Below, in pieces: positions 20,001 through 28,445 of a DNA stretch of 64,000 bases. The notes under the pieces are model-generated. The model was not told the origin of the DNA. It did no database searches and saw only the letters and a program-made list of their open reading frames with translations. Position numbers and translations under genes: made by a program. Source of the DNA: CALRQJ02 sp943370285 (GTDB lineage: Bacteria; Bacteroidota; Bacteroidia; Chitinophagales; Chitinophagaceae); NCBI GenBank assembly GCA_943370285.1, contig CALRQJ020000014.1, forward strand, positions 1-64,000. The letters are read 5' to 3'. The stretch's first letter is position 1, and every line of letters begins with the position of its first letter.

Positions 20001-20110
20001 AAGCTTATTTACGTTCTTTAGAAAGAATTGAAAGTATGTATGATCCTAAACCTGCAACTCCCGAAGCAGGAAAAGCAATAGGCGATACTGCTGCGCCAAA
20101 AACGCCGTAA
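17048..20110 (+). CDS. DUF2723 large integral membrane protein (O-mannosyltransferase-like)
   Basis: A 1020-residue membrane protein. The N-terminal DUF2723 domain carries 'AEAGGSLWDCGEFVSSCFKL' and 'PHPPGAPLFVLLGRFF', with an acidic residue in the first loop as in GT-C glycosyltransferases. About 12-14 membrane segments cover residues 1-610, and a long soluble C-terminal region (~620-1000) contains 'TFGDNDTYPLWYAQEVE', also typical of the family. Members are predicted protein O-glycosyltransferases (CAZy family GT117). General O-glycosylation of secreted proteins is known in Bacteroidota, so glycosylating periplasmic proteins is a reasonable inference. Confidence 0.88.
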   Translation: MNFNRINNITGWIVALIACTVYVMTAEAGGSLWDCGEFVSSCFKLQIPHPPGAPLFVLLGRFFIILFGDDPMTAAKAVNVMSALASGFTILFLFWTITHFARKMVQKAIGAELTANQIWAVMAAGVVGALAYTFSDSFWYSAVEGEVYALSSFFTALVFWAILKWEHAVDHEATIGYNPDRWIVFIFFMMGLSIGVHLLNLLTIPAIVMVYYYKRYKTSAWGTLWAFLIGCLITGVVQKVVIQYSINGAGYFDILFVNSFGLPFFSGFITFFVLLIALIWFGLRVAAKNSWGFLRLGLWCVSFVLIGYSTYLTTMIRSNADPAVDMYNVDNPMSLVGYLGREQYGDFPLLHGQVFTAQPVDYKETSNRYQKTKDKYEVIGKDGHYVYDAADQMLFPRVWDASNDQGHADYYAQYLGIQKMQDGTFDRSPNQVDNIKFFAGYQFYWMYFRYFMWNFSGKQNDVQGIFTGNIRDGNWITGISFIDNLMYGDQSLMPDSLKNNKANNKLFLLPFILGIIGIIYHYKTNRKDAFVNFLMFFFTGFAIVLYLNQAGNQPRERDYAYVGSFYAFAVWIGLGVLQIRDWFSSQFKLSEGIAVKLAGVISLLAVPVLMASQEWDDHDRSKKVIARDLAKDYLESCAPNAILFTFGDNDTYPLWYAQEVEGIRPDIRVINYSLLGIDWYINQLRYKVNESAPIDVIFTPEQIQGRNRDYIRYREMAGLSTNQYFDLYDLMKNFVGSDDPAKKMNAGGDMIPTFPVKKVSVPVDVNVVRQNGTVTATDSVVTELRFDIPKNTLLKNDLAVLNVIAANKWARPIYFTSNFDELGFGSYLRRDGMAQRLVPVVNSSVNVEWSVDKMMNKFAFGNANIANVYFDEENRRHLNTIRGTYSEVAFELALKDRKEEARKLLDKCDKMMLQENFPYGHVSRGNMHNRNSIAFVEAAFRSDAKDLAKKAAASVKKDLQQQMKFYNSLSGKKAEWMDYDKQTAEAYLRSLERIESMYDPKPATPEAGKAIGDTAAPKTP

Positions 20111-20131
20111 TGCTTTGATGTATAATTGTAT

Positions 20132-20163
20132 AATCCGGGTTGTTTGCAAAAGCAACCCGGATT
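20132..20163 (+). terminator. Rho-independent terminator after the DUF2723 gene
   Basis: An 11-bp perfect stem (aatccgggttg / caacccggatt) with a 10-nt loop that can pair further, followed by six T residues, 21 nt after the stop. Confidence 0.9.
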
Positions 20164-20168
20164 TTTTG

Positions 20169-20176
20169 TAAGTTTG
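20169..20176 (+). promoter_or_regulatory. Bacteroidota -7 box upstream of the antitoxin-like gene
   Basis: TAAGTTTG matches TAnnTTTG perfectly, 20 nt before the ATG at 20197 and directly after the preceding terminator. Confidence 0.5.
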
Positions 20177-20196
20177 AATAACATAACAGTAAACAT

Positions 20197-20391
20197 ATGA
20201 CAGCAGTAGTAATTGAAAAGAAGAAATATGTCATTATCCCTGAAAAAGAGTATCAGGCATTACAAAAAAAAGCTGCGTTAAAAACGAAACCTGAAAAGTT
20301 ACTATCTGTTGAAGAAGCCCGTAAATACAGTAAAAAAATGATTATCGCTTTAAATCAAAATTCGTATTGTACACATTTTTTTATTGGTTGA
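20197..20391 (+). pseudogene. Orphan antitoxin-like small protein with altered C-terminus
   Basis: A 64-residue product whose first ~48 residues (MTAVVIEKKKYVIIPEKEY, then a lysine-rich 'SVEEARKYSKKM') resemble Phd/YefM-like antitoxins that precede RelE/ParE toxin genes in Bacteroidota. The tail 'IIALNQNSYCTHFFIG' does not resemble the basic, helical ends of that group, and no toxin frame follows in the ~75 bp before the GH92 gene. I infer a decayed module that has lost its toxin and the end of the antitoxin. It could still be an expressed small protein, since a perfect -7 box precedes it. Confidence 0.55.
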
Positions 20392-20468
20392 AATAATATT
20401 TTCTGTTCTTGTATTTGGCATTATTGAGGCATGATTATTATAAATTCTTGTTATCAAATAAATTAAAG

Positions 20469-22745
20469 ATGAAGGTCCTACTACTATCTTCTTTTCTTCT
20501 ATCTTCTATCTTCTTTTCCTTTGCCCAATCTTTTCAACCCGAAGAATTAGTGAATCCATTAATGGGTACCGATTCCAAACATTCTTTATCTAATGGTAAT
20601 ACTTATCCTGCTATTGCATTGCCTTGGGGCATGAATTTTTGGATGCCCCAAACCGGAAAAATGGGAGATGGTTGGGCTTATCAATATGCCGAAAATAAAA
20701 TCAGAGGGTTCAAACAAACGCATCAACCAAGTCCCTGGATAGATGATTATGGCCAATTTTCTATCATGCCCATGACCAACAATTTGGCATTTGATGAAAA
20801 CGCAAGGGCTAGTTGGTTTTCTCATAAATCTGAAATCGTAAAGCCTTATTATTACAGCGTTTATTTGGCAGATCACCATGTTACTACTGAAATTGCCCCA
20901 ACAGAAAGAGCAGCAAGTTTTCGGTTTACGTTTCCAAAAACAGATAGTGCATTCGTAGTAGTAGATGCATTTGATAAAGGCTCATACATAAAAATTCTTC
21001 CGAAGGAAAATACCATCATTGGTTACACCACCAAAAATAGCGGAGGCGTACCATCTAACTTTCGTAATTATTTTATTATACGTTTTAGCAAACCATTTAC
21101 CATGCAATTTGCGCTGCATGATAAAATATTAACGGCCGATACGTTAGAATTCACGGCTAATCATGCCGGTGCCATCATCGGCTTTGCAACTTCGGCAGGC
21201 GAACAAGTTACGGCTAATGTCGCTTCTTCATTTATTAGCCATGAACAAGCTGCACTGAATTTGGACAGAGAAATCGGTAATCAATCATTCCATCAAATTG
21301 CTACAAAAGCCAAACAAGCTTGGCACAAAGAATTAAGTAAGATAACAGTGGAAGGTGGTACGGTAGCAGAACAACAAACATTTTATTCTTGTTTGTATAG
21401 AGTGCTGTTGTTTCCTAGAAAATTTTATGAATATGATGCAGCCAATACATTGGTGCATTATAGTCCGTACAATGGCAAAGTATTGCCGGGATATATGTTT
21501 ACCGATAATGGCTTTTGGGATACGTTTAGAGCGGTATTTCCTTTCTTTACCTTAATGTATCCCAGTTTGGATGCTCAGATTATGGAAGGCTTAACCAACG
21601 CTTATAAAGAGAGTGGTTGGCTGCCCGAGTGGGCAAGTCCGGGCCATCGAGATTGTATGATTGGAAGTAATTCGGCTTCACTCATTGCCGATGCTTACTT
21701 AAAAGGCATTCGAGGTTTTGATATCAATACCTTGTATGAAGCTGCCGTAAAAAATAGCCAACAAGAAGGGCCGCTTAGTTCGGTTGGAAGAAAAGGGGTG
21801 AAGTGGTACAATGAATTGGGCTATGTGCCCTACAATGTTGGCGTCAATGAAAATGCAGCTAGAACTTTAGAATATGCTTACGCAGATTTTTGTTTGTATC
21901 AATTGGCCAAACAATTGAACAGACCATCCGAGGAAATTGAAACATTTCGACGCCGAAGCATGAATTATAAAAACTTATTTGATTCCAAGCATAAATTGAT
22001 GCGTGGTAAAAATGTCGATGGAAACTTTCAAACACCATTCAATCCATTTAAATGGGGTGATGCTTTTACAGAAGGCAATAGTTGGCATTACACCTGGAGT
22101 GTGTTTCAAGATGTAGAGGGGTTGAAGCAATTGATGGGTGGCAATGATGCATTTGTAGCTATGTTAGATAGTGTTTTTAAAATGCCGCCTGTATATGATC
22201 AAAGTTATTATGGTGCAGTGATTCATGAAATTCGTGAAATGCAGATAATGAACATGGGGCAGTATGCACATGGTAACCAGCCTATTCAACACATGATTTA
22301 TTTGTATAATTATACTAATCAAGCTTGGAAATCACAATATTGGTTACGGGAAGTTATGAATAGATTGTACAGTGCTACGCCTGATGGTTATTGCGGCGAT
22401 GAAGACAATGGCCAAACCAGTGCTTGGTATGTGTTTTCGGCTTTAGGTTTTTATCCGGTAACACCAGGCAGTAATGAATATGTGTTGGGTAGTCCACTGT
22501 TTAAGAAAGCAACACTTCAATTAGAAAATGGCAAACAGCTCGTAATAGATGCTCCTAACAATAATAGTGTTAATCGTTATGTAAGTAAAGTGAGTAGGAA
22601 TGGCAAAGTATACACCAAACAATATTTTAATCATGGGGAATTAACGATCGGAGGAACGATTCAATTTAATATGAGTGCACAACCTGCAACAAAAAAGAAA
22701 TGGAGCCTTAAAGATTTTCCCTTTTCATTATCGTTACAACGCTAA
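20469..22745 (+). CDS. GH92 family alpha-mannosidase
   Basis: A secreted 758-residue glycoside hydrolase family 92 protein, a calcium-dependent exo-alpha-mannosidase family. The start is the ATG at 20469, which gives a clean signal peptide (MKVLLLSSFLLSSIFFSFAQ); an earlier TTG at 20409 adds a non-signal extension. Family marks include 'LVNPLMGTDS', 'YPAIALPWGMNFWMPQTG', 'FKQTHQPSPW', 'GFWDTFRAVFPFF', 'GNSWHYTWSVFQD' and the C-terminal catalytic-region 'GYCGDEDNGQTSAWYVFSAL'. No SusC/SusD pair accompanies it, so it is a stand-alone enzyme rather than part of a polysaccharide utilisation locus. Its stop overlaps the convergent VWA gene by 4 bp. Confidence 0.95.
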   Translation: MKVLLLSSFLLSSIFFSFAQSFQPEELVNPLMGTDSKHSLSNGNTYPAIALPWGMNFWMPQTGKMGDGWAYQYAENKIRGFKQTHQPSPWIDDYGQFSIMPMTNNLAFDENARASWFSHKSEIVKPYYYSVYLADHHVTTEIAPTERAASFRFTFPKTDSAFVVVDAFDKGSYIKILPKENTIIGYTTKNSGGVPSNFRNYFIIRFSKPFTMQFALHDKILTADTLEFTANHAGAIIGFATSAGEQVTANVASSFISHEQAALNLDREIGNQSFHQIATKAKQAWHKELSKITVEGGTVAEQQTFYSCLYRVLLFPRKFYEYDAANTLVHYSPYNGKVLPGYMFTDNGFWDTFRAVFPFFTLMYPSLDAQIMEGLTNAYKESGWLPEWASPGHRDCMIGSNSASLIADAYLKGIRGFDINTLYEAAVKNSQQEGPLSSVGRKGVKWYNELGYVPYNVGVNENAARTLEYAYADFCLYQLAKQLNRPSEEIETFRRRSMNYKNLFDSKHKLMRGKNVDGNFQTPFNPFKWGDAFTEGNSWHYTWSVFQDVEGLKQLMGGNDAFVAMLDSVFKMPPVYDQSYYGAVIHEIREMQIMNMGQYAHGNQPIQHMIYLYNYTNQAWKSQYWLREVMNRLYSATPDGYCGDEDNGQTSAWYVFSALGFYPVTPGSNEYVLGSPLFKKATLQLENGKQLVIDAPNNNSVNRYVSKVSRNGKVYTKQYFNHGELTIGGTIQFNMSAQPATKKKWSLKDFPFSLSLQR

Positions 22746-24541
22746 TCGTCTTTTTCTTTTTTCTTGCCCCAAAGCCCACGTTTAGATTTTTTTTCAGAAG
22801 CATAAATCTTTTTTGCTTTGTCAATTAATTCTACAAATTCCATTTGGAGTAAATTGTTTGGCCTTGAAGCAGTGACTGCCAAGTTTTTAATAAAGTCCCA
22901 GTTGTCGTTAGCATTGATATACTTCGATTCTTTTAAAGCCGAGCCAAACAAAGCAACCGCAGCAGCAAAACGTATACTTGAATCTGCCACTTGAATATCT
23001 CTAAAATTATGTGGCACATGAAAGCTTTGATGCGATAACCCTGCCGATCCTGTTTTTTGATAACGAAGGTTTACATTGGCAAGTGGCACAGTAAAATCTT
23101 TGGCTAAACAAACGGAAATATTTTTTGGTGTTGGTACAATTTCAAATAAAGCCATCATGGCATGACCACTACCAATTTCGCCGCCTTCTAATTCACTGCT
23201 GCTATCTGAAATTGCAGTTAGTTTATTGTCGAAACCAATTAAGCGATATTGCATCACCATTTCAGGATTAAAAGCAATATCTAAAAACACATCATTGGCA
23301 ACAGCAAACATGGTTTGTGTAAACTCTTTCACCAATACTTTTTCAACTTCTTTTTCATTGTCTAAGTAAGCAAAATTACCGTTACCTCTTTTTGCTAATG
23401 CTTCTAGTTTACTGTCTTTATAATTGCCCATACCCACACCTAAACAAGTGAGATAAATACCGCTTTGGCGATATTGTGCAATCATCTCCTCTAGATTTTT
23501 TTCGCTGGTTTGTCCTACATTAAAATCGCCATCTGTAGCTAGAATGACTCTATTGTTTCCGCCGGAAATGAATGACCGTTGGGCCATTTTGTATGCCAAT
23601 TTAATGGCGGTTTCTCCGGGAGTATCGCCATCAGGCACTAAGCCTTCTATGGCATCAATTATTTTTTGTTTCTCTGAACCGCTGGTTGGCGCTAAACCAA
23701 GACTTACAGCACCACCATAAGTTACGATGGTTACACTATCAATGGGTCTAAGATTTTCTACGAGTAATTTAAAAGCAGATTGAACCAAAGGCAGACGGTT
23801 GGGCATATCCATACTTCCCGACACATCAATTAAAAAAACAAGGTTAGATGGCGGAACATTTGATAAGTCTAATTTTCTAGCTTGTATGTTTAGAAATAGT
23901 AAATGATGCTGCGTATTCCAAGGGCAAGAAGTAACAGTTGTGGTTGCTGAAAAGATACCATCGAGTGGTGTTACATCTTTTCTCAAATTAAAGTAATTCA
24001 GCATTTCTTCAATTCGTACTGCTTCGGGTGGTACTTTCATTTTCATATTGATGAAACGGCGAATATTACTATACGAAGCCCTATCAACATTTAATGCAAA
24101 TCCGGTCTGCGGATATGTTTTTGCTTCTACAAAATCATTCTCTACTGAATTGCTATAACTTTCTCCACCCATTACATCGGCGTAGTGGGGTTTATTGTTG
24201 AGTGCATTTTTGGTGACAGAAGAAAGGCGTTGCTTGGTAGTGTTAGAAAGACCACTTAGCATCTTCATTACCAATACTTGGTATTTGTTGGTTTCAACAG
24301 CCTGCTTTAAAGTTTCGTAGCCATCCAATGTAAGAGTAACGGTATCAATTCTAAGGCTAGACGGAATGCCAAATACTCCCGAAGAACCACTATAATAGGG
24401 ATAATTGGCTTTTGAATGCAATTGAATTTTAGCCAGTGGCAACATTCTGCCCTGTTCATCTTTTACTTCGCCACGCAAATAGTATTGAGCACTTGCAGGC
24501 AAGTAAAAAGCCAAAATCAATATGTATCCTATGATTTTCAA
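22742..24541 (-). CDS. VWA-domain protein with carboxypeptidase-regulatory-like N-terminus (YfbK-like)
   Basis: A 599-residue exported protein. After a signal peptide (~1-18) comes a carboxypeptidase-D regulatory-like beta domain (~20-95), a von Willebrand factor N-terminal segment ('NVDRASYSNIRRFINM', 'VRIEEMLNYF'), a VWA domain with a full MIDAS 'LIDVSGSMD' and later 'ATDGDFNVG', and a DUF3520-type C-terminal region. The start appears to be TTG at 24541, since no ATG precedes the signal peptide. It is the last gene of the operon that begins with the symporter, 56 bp after hpt. YfbK-like proteins are of unknown function; a metal-dependent adhesion or assembly role is plausible. Confidence 0.85.
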   Translation of the reverse strand: MKIIGYILILAFYLPASAQYYLRGEVKDEQGRMLPLAKIQLHSKANYPYYSGSSGVFGIPSSLRIDTVTLTLDGYETLKQAVETNKYQVLVMKMLSGLSNTTKQRLSSVTKNALNNKPHYADVMGGESYSNSVENDFVEAKTYPQTGFALNVDRASYSNIRRFINMKMKVPPEAVRIEEMLNYFNLRKDVTPLDGIFSATTTVTSCPWNTQHHLLFLNIQARKLDLSNVPPSNLVFLIDVSGSMDMPNRLPLVQSAFKLLVENLRPIDSVTIVTYGGAVSLGLAPTSGSEKQKIIDAIEGLVPDGDTPGETAIKLAYKMAQRSFISGGNNRVILATDGDFNVGQTSEKNLEEMIAQYRQSGIYLTCLGVGMGNYKDSKLEALAKRGNGNFAYLDNEKEVEKVLVKEFTQTMFAVANDVFLDIAFNPEMVMQYRLIGFDNKLTAISDSSSELEGGEIGSGHAMMALFEIVPTPKNISVCLAKDFTVPLANVNLRYQKTGSAGLSHQSFHVPHNFRDIQVADSSIRFAAAVALFGSALKESKYINANDNWDFIKNLAVTASRPNNLLQMEFVELIDKAKKIYASEKKSKRGLWGKKKEKDD

Positions 24542-24597
24542 TGCTTTTTAGATTACAATTTAAGTCATTGAAAACGAAGCCGGGGTAAAAAATATGC

Positions 24598-25137
24598 TCA
24601 ATCTTCTTTTAACTGATATATTGCCGGAATATTTCTTCCCAAACCATCATAATCAAGACCATAACCCACCACAAATTTGTTTTCTATTGAAAAGCAGGTA
24701 TAATCTATTGTAATGGGATAAACAGTTGCATCTGGCTTGTGTAATAAGACTGCAATTTTAATATCTGCCGGTTGCTGATTCTGTAATTGTGGAAGAAAAT
24801 TACTTAAGGTTTTTCCTGTATCAATAATATCTTCTAACACTACAACATGTCTGCCAATAACATCTGTATCTAAGCCAATCGCAGTAATAACATGACCGGT
24901 AGATTTAGTGCCTTTATAGGAAGCCAATTTGATAAAACATATTTCAGCATCAATAGTCAAATACTTGAATAAGTCAGAAGAAAACATAAATGAGCCGTTC
25001 AAGATGGCAATAAACAAAGGTCTTTTACCTGCATAATCGGTATTCAATTTTGCAGCTAATACCCGTAAGGCTGCATCAATCTTATCCGCAGCAATAAAGG
25101 GAACAAATTGTTTATCGTGTACGGTGATATTTGACAT
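24598..25137 (-). CDS. hpt: Hypoxanthine phosphoribosyltransferase
   Basis: A 179-residue purine-salvage enzyme that converts hypoxanthine or guanine and PRPP to IMP or GMP. The PRPP-binding motif 'VVLEDIIDTGKTLS' is intact, as are 'LFIAILNGSFMFSSDL', 'IKLASYKGTKSTG' and the C-terminal 'VGYGLDYDGLGRNIP'. It lies 11 bp after the glucosaminidase gene, within a minus-strand operon. Confidence 0.95.
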   Translation of the reverse strand: MSNITVHDKQFVPFIAADKIDAALRVLAAKLNTDYAGKRPLFIAILNGSFMFSSDLFKYLTIDAEICFIKLASYKGTKSTGHVITAIGLDTDVIGRHVVVLEDIIDTGKTLSNFLPQLQNQQPADIKIAVLLHKPDATVYPITIDYTCFSIENKFVVGYGLDYDGLGRNIPAIYQLKED

Positions 25138-25148
25138 ATTGTTTTCTT

Positions 25149-26249
25149 TTAACGATTGAAGTTTGGTGAATTATTATTTCCTGTGCTAGCTAATTTTGGT
25201 AACACCGGTGCATTATTTTTAAGGTAAATTTTTTCGCCAACTGCAGGTTCCATTCCTTTTCTAAGTCTATTGAATTCATATAAACTTTCTAATCTTACCC
25301 CATTCACCTGACTGATGTGTAAAAGCGTTTCATTTTCTTTTACAACATGAAATGTGGTATTACCTTTTTTACCTTTTTTACCTAAAAAAATCAATTGAGT
25401 TTTTGGTAGAATATCTATATTTTCTAAGTGATTAAAATCAAGAATATTTTTGTAAGAAATGCGATGTTTATTCGCCAATGCCAACAAAGAGGTACCTGCA
25501 GATGCATACACTACTCTTGTGCCATTGATGGTAAAAACGCCTTTAGGATATTCTGTAGATGGCTGTTGGATTGTTTCGCCGGGAGTATTCAAAATACTAT
25601 CAATAGGAGTAGTTGATTCCTCTTCAGAAGGTGGCTCTTCAACAACATTTGTTTGAAGAGTAGTTTCAACGGTTGCCATCGTTGTATCTACACTTTTAGT
25701 TGCTGCAGTTGGTTGAGTATTGCTATTGGAGGGTTGTAATGCCGCCAAGGTAACTTGCTGTAAATTATTTTCTACGATAATTTTTATTAAGCGTTGCGGA
25801 TAGGCTGGATTGGTGGCATATCCGGCTTTTTTCAAGCCCTTTGCCCAACCTTCGTAATCGAGTGGATCTAACTTAAAAAGAAAAGCATAATGCGGTCTTG
25901 TTTTTAAGAAGTTAGAATGATCTGCATATGATTCCTCAGCGGAAGGATATTTGCGAAAGCATTCGCCTTTAGCATCATCATCATGATAGGCTGTTTCGCC
26001 TGCCCAATCATTTTTACACTTAATGCCAAAATGATTATTCGATTTTTTAACCAATTCACTTTCACCTGAAGCTGTTTCTAAAATACCCTGCGCTAATTTT
26101 ATGGAAGCCGGCACACCACTTCTTTGCATTTCTGCAATCGCAATGGCTTTATATGTATTGATGTACTGTGCTACTTTATCTTTCTCAGTTTGCGCTAAAA
26201 GCGTAAACTGAGAAATTAGTAAAACAATAATGGTAGAAATTCTTTTCAT
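25149..26249 (-). CDS. Secreted glucosaminidase with two LysM domains
   Basis: A 366-residue peptidoglycan hydrolase counted from the ATG at 26249, which starts the signal peptide (MKRISTIIVLLISQFTLLAQ). A FlgJ/endo-beta-N-acetylglucosaminidase domain follows, with catalytic Glu in 'LAQGILETASGESEL' and 'NNHFGIKC', 'CFRKYPSAEESYADHS'. A Thr/Ser/Pro-rich linker leads to two C-terminal LysM domains ('VVYASAGTSLLALANKHRIS' and 'HVVKENETLLHISQVNGV') for peptidoglycan binding. An upstream ATG at 26285 would overlap the O-methyltransferase gene and bury the signal peptide, so I reject it. Confidence 0.93.
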   Translation of the reverse strand: MKRISTIIVLLISQFTLLAQTEKDKVAQYINTYKAIAIAEMQRSGVPASIKLAQGILETASGESELVKKSNNHFGIKCKNDWAGETAYHDDDAKGECFRKYPSAEESYADHSNFLKTRPHYAFLFKLDPLDYEGWAKGLKKAGYATNPAYPQRLIKIIVENNLQQVTLAALQPSNSNTQPTAATKSVDTTMATVETTLQTNVVEEPPSEEESTTPIDSILNTPGETIQQPSTEYPKGVFTINGTRVVYASAGTSLLALANKHRISYKNILDFNHLENIDILPKTQLIFLGKKGKKGNTTFHVVKENETLLHISQVNGVRLESLYEFNRLRKGMEPAVGEKIYLKNNAPVLPKLASTGNNNSPNFNR

Positions 26250-26256
26250 GCTTGCA

Positions 26257-26895
26257 TCACTTTTTTCTGATGAGTAATAAACCATCTCTCACCGTTAATA
26301 AAACTTGTTCTGTTCTATCATCTTCAGCTACATGCTTATTGAATTGATCAATGGCCAAAGCATTTTTGCCTTTAACAGACTCTTCTAAAACCTGACCATG
26401 AAACAGTACATTGTCGGCAATAATCAGACCATTTGGGTTGAGTTGCGGCAACACTAATTCATAATAATCTACATAGCTAACTTTATCGGCATCAATGAAA
26501 ATCAAATCCCAAGAAAAGTTAAGGTGGGGAATGATTTCTTTTGCATTACCGAGGTGCAAAGTTACCTTATTCTCTACTTTGGCGATACTGAAATTTTTTT
26601 GTGCAGTAATAGCATCTGCTTCCCTCAATTCAATAGTGTGCAGTTGACCATTTTCTTGTAAGCCTTTACATAAGCAAATAGCGCTATAGCCTGTGAATGT
26701 GCCAATTTCTAAAATGTATTTTGGTTGTTGTATTTGACTGATGCATTGTAAGAATTGACCCTGAACAGTGCTGCTTAACATATGTGCATGTTGATGTTCT
26801 TGTAACGTTGCAGCATGAATTTGTGCTAACACATTATCATGTGGCGATGTGTGTTGCTCAGCATATTGCTCTGCTAAAAGATGTACCAATTCCAT
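26257..26895 (-). CDS. Class I SAM-dependent O-methyltransferase (COMT-like, family 3)
   Basis: A 212-residue methyltransferase of Pfam Methyltransf_3. It has 'ILEIGTFTGYSAICLCKGL' (SAM loop), 'TIELREADA', the metal-binding strand 'WDLIFIDADKVSYVDYYE' and 'LIIADNVLFHGQVLE'. Members methylate catechol-like compounds with Mg2+; the substrate is unknown. It lies 9 bp downstream of the symporter gene and 7 bp upstream of the glucosaminidase start. A -7 box sits only 4 nt before its ATG, which could give an extra, nearly leaderless transcript. Confidence 0.9.
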   Translation of the reverse strand: MELVHLLAEQYAEQHTSPHDNVLAQIHAATLQEHQHAHMLSSTVQGQFLQCISQIQQPKYILEIGTFTGYSAICLCKGLQENGQLHTIELREADAITAQKNFSIAKVENKVTLHLGNAKEIIPHLNFSWDLIFIDADKVSYVDYYELVLPQLNPNGLIIADNVLFHGQVLEESVKGKNALAIDQFNKHVAEDDRTEQVLLTVRDGLLLIRKK

Positions 26896-26899
26896 GCAG

Positions 26900-26907
26900 C
26901 AAAGTTA
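26900..26907 (-). promoter_or_regulatory. Possible internal -7 box immediately before the O-methyltransferase ATG
   Basis: On the minus strand this reads TAACTTTG, a perfect TAnnTTTG match ending 4 nt before the ATG at 26895. If used, the transcript would be leaderless. It may equally be a chance match inside an operon. Confidence 0.35.
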
Positions 26908-28359
26908 AGCTTTTGCAATAGCAGGTTTTGAAATCACTAGTAAACCCATAAAAGTGAGCAAACCATTAATGATGAGTAATTCTAAACCAACTTCAAATGA
27001 ACCAAAAATTTGTTTTTGAAATTTATCTAAGAAAAAGCAAATCACCGGTGCTGCAATGCAAATGATGGGGACTAATTTGTCTTGTACAGATCGTTTCAAT
27101 AAGATACCAAACGTAAATAAACCCAGCAGTGGGCCATAAGTATATGCCGCTACTTTTAATATCACACCAATCATACTTGGTTCGTCAATCCATTTGTAAA
27201 TCATTACAAATAATAAGAAGATGGCAGCAAAACCAAGGTGTACTCTTTGACGCATTTTTTTCTTTTGTGCTTCATCAATATCAGAGCGGCGTTGCATGCC
27301 AATAATATCAATACAAAAAGATGAAGTAAGTGCTGTAATAGCACCATCGGCACTCGGAAATAAAGCAGATATCAATGCAATTATAAATATCACCGAAATA
27401 AATGGGGGCATATGTTGTAATGCAACTGTCGGGAAAAGTTTATCGCCGGTTGTAGCAATATTGTTTTGTCCTGCAAACAAGTACAATAAACCACCAAGGA
27501 ATAAAAACAATAAAATAACCACCAACATTATTATTGCTAATGTGATGATGTTTTTTTGCGAATCTTTCAAGGTTTTTACAGAGATATTTTTCTGCATCAT
27601 TTCCTGATCCATGCCCGTCATCGTTATGGTAATAAAGGCACCGGCTAATATTTGTTTTGCGAAAAAGAATTTGCTGTTCGGGTCAGTAAAGAAAACGGTA
27701 GAATAACCTTTTTCACCCATCACTTGCAAACTCTCACTAAATCCTAAATTGAGGCTACTCAAAATATATATCACACATATTACCAAACCGGCCAACATGC
27801 AAGTGGTTTGTAAAGTATCGGTCCAAACAATTGTTTTTACACCACCTTCATAAGTGTATAATAAAATCATGGCTAAAATCACCAATGTAGTTGCCCAAAA
27901 TGGCACACCAAAACTTTTTAGTATGGCTTCTTGTAGGATATTAACCACTAAATACAATCTTGCAGTAGCGCCTAAAGTTCGAGATAATATAAAAAAAGAT
28001 GCACCTGTTTTGTAAGATGTAAAGCCTAGTCTGCTACTTAAATAGTTATAAATTGAAGTTAGATTGAGTTTATAATACAACGGTAGTAAAACATAAGCAA
28101 TCACTAAGTATCCAAGCAAATAGCCCAATGTGATTTGAAAATAGGCAAACGATTCTTTGGCAACAGCACCGGGTACACTTACAAATGTTACACCGCTTAA
28201 ACTTGTGCCAATCATACCAAAGGCCACCAACATCCAATTACTATTTCTATTGCCAATAAAAAACGATTCGTTATTGGAGTTTTTGCCGGTGTACCAGGCT
28301 ACTCCTAATAAAATCAAAAAATAAGCAATCACAAATGAGAATAACAACAATGGTGACAT
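26905..28359 (-). CDS. Sodium:solute symporter (SSS family)
   Basis: A 484-residue transporter with about 13 membrane helices, typical of the SSS fold. Motifs include 'NSNWMLVAFGMIGTSLSGVTFVSVPG' in two parts near residues 40-70 with the Na+-site region, 'GMDQEMMQKNISVKTLKDSQ' and 'ALISALFPSADGAITALTSS'. The start is the ATG at 28359 rather than the TTG two codons earlier. Substrate is unknown; Bacteroidota homologues are usually annotated only as SSS transporters. It heads a five-gene operon with tight gaps (9, 7, 11, 56 bp). Confidence 0.92.
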   Translation of the reverse strand: MSPLLLFSFVIAYFLILLGVAWYTGKNSNNESFFIGNRNSNWMLVAFGMIGTSLSGVTFVSVPGAVAKESFAYFQITLGYLLGYLVIAYVLLPLYYKLNLTSIYNYLSSRLGFTSYKTGASFFILSRTLGATARLYLVVNILQEAILKSFGVPFWATTLVILAMILLYTYEGGVKTIVWTDTLQTTCMLAGLVICVIYILSSLNLGFSESLQVMGEKGYSTVFFTDPNSKFFFAKQILAGAFITITMTGMDQEMMQKNISVKTLKDSQKNIITLAIIMLVVILLFLFLGGLLYLFAGQNNIATTGDKLFPTVALQHMPPFISVIFIIALISALFPSADGAITALTSSFCIDIIGMQRRSDIDEAQKKKMRQRVHLGFAAIFLLFVMIYKWIDEPSMIGVILKVAAYTYGPLLGLFTFGILLKRSVQDKLVPIICIAAPVICFFLDKFQKQIFGSFEVGLELLIINGLLTFMGLLVISKPAIAKA

Positions 28360-28445
28360 ATGCAAGTCGTTTAAGGGCTCAATATAAAAACAAAATTGCC
28401 AATTAGGCTTTAAAAAAACTAACAGTAATATTGTGCCTTAAATAT

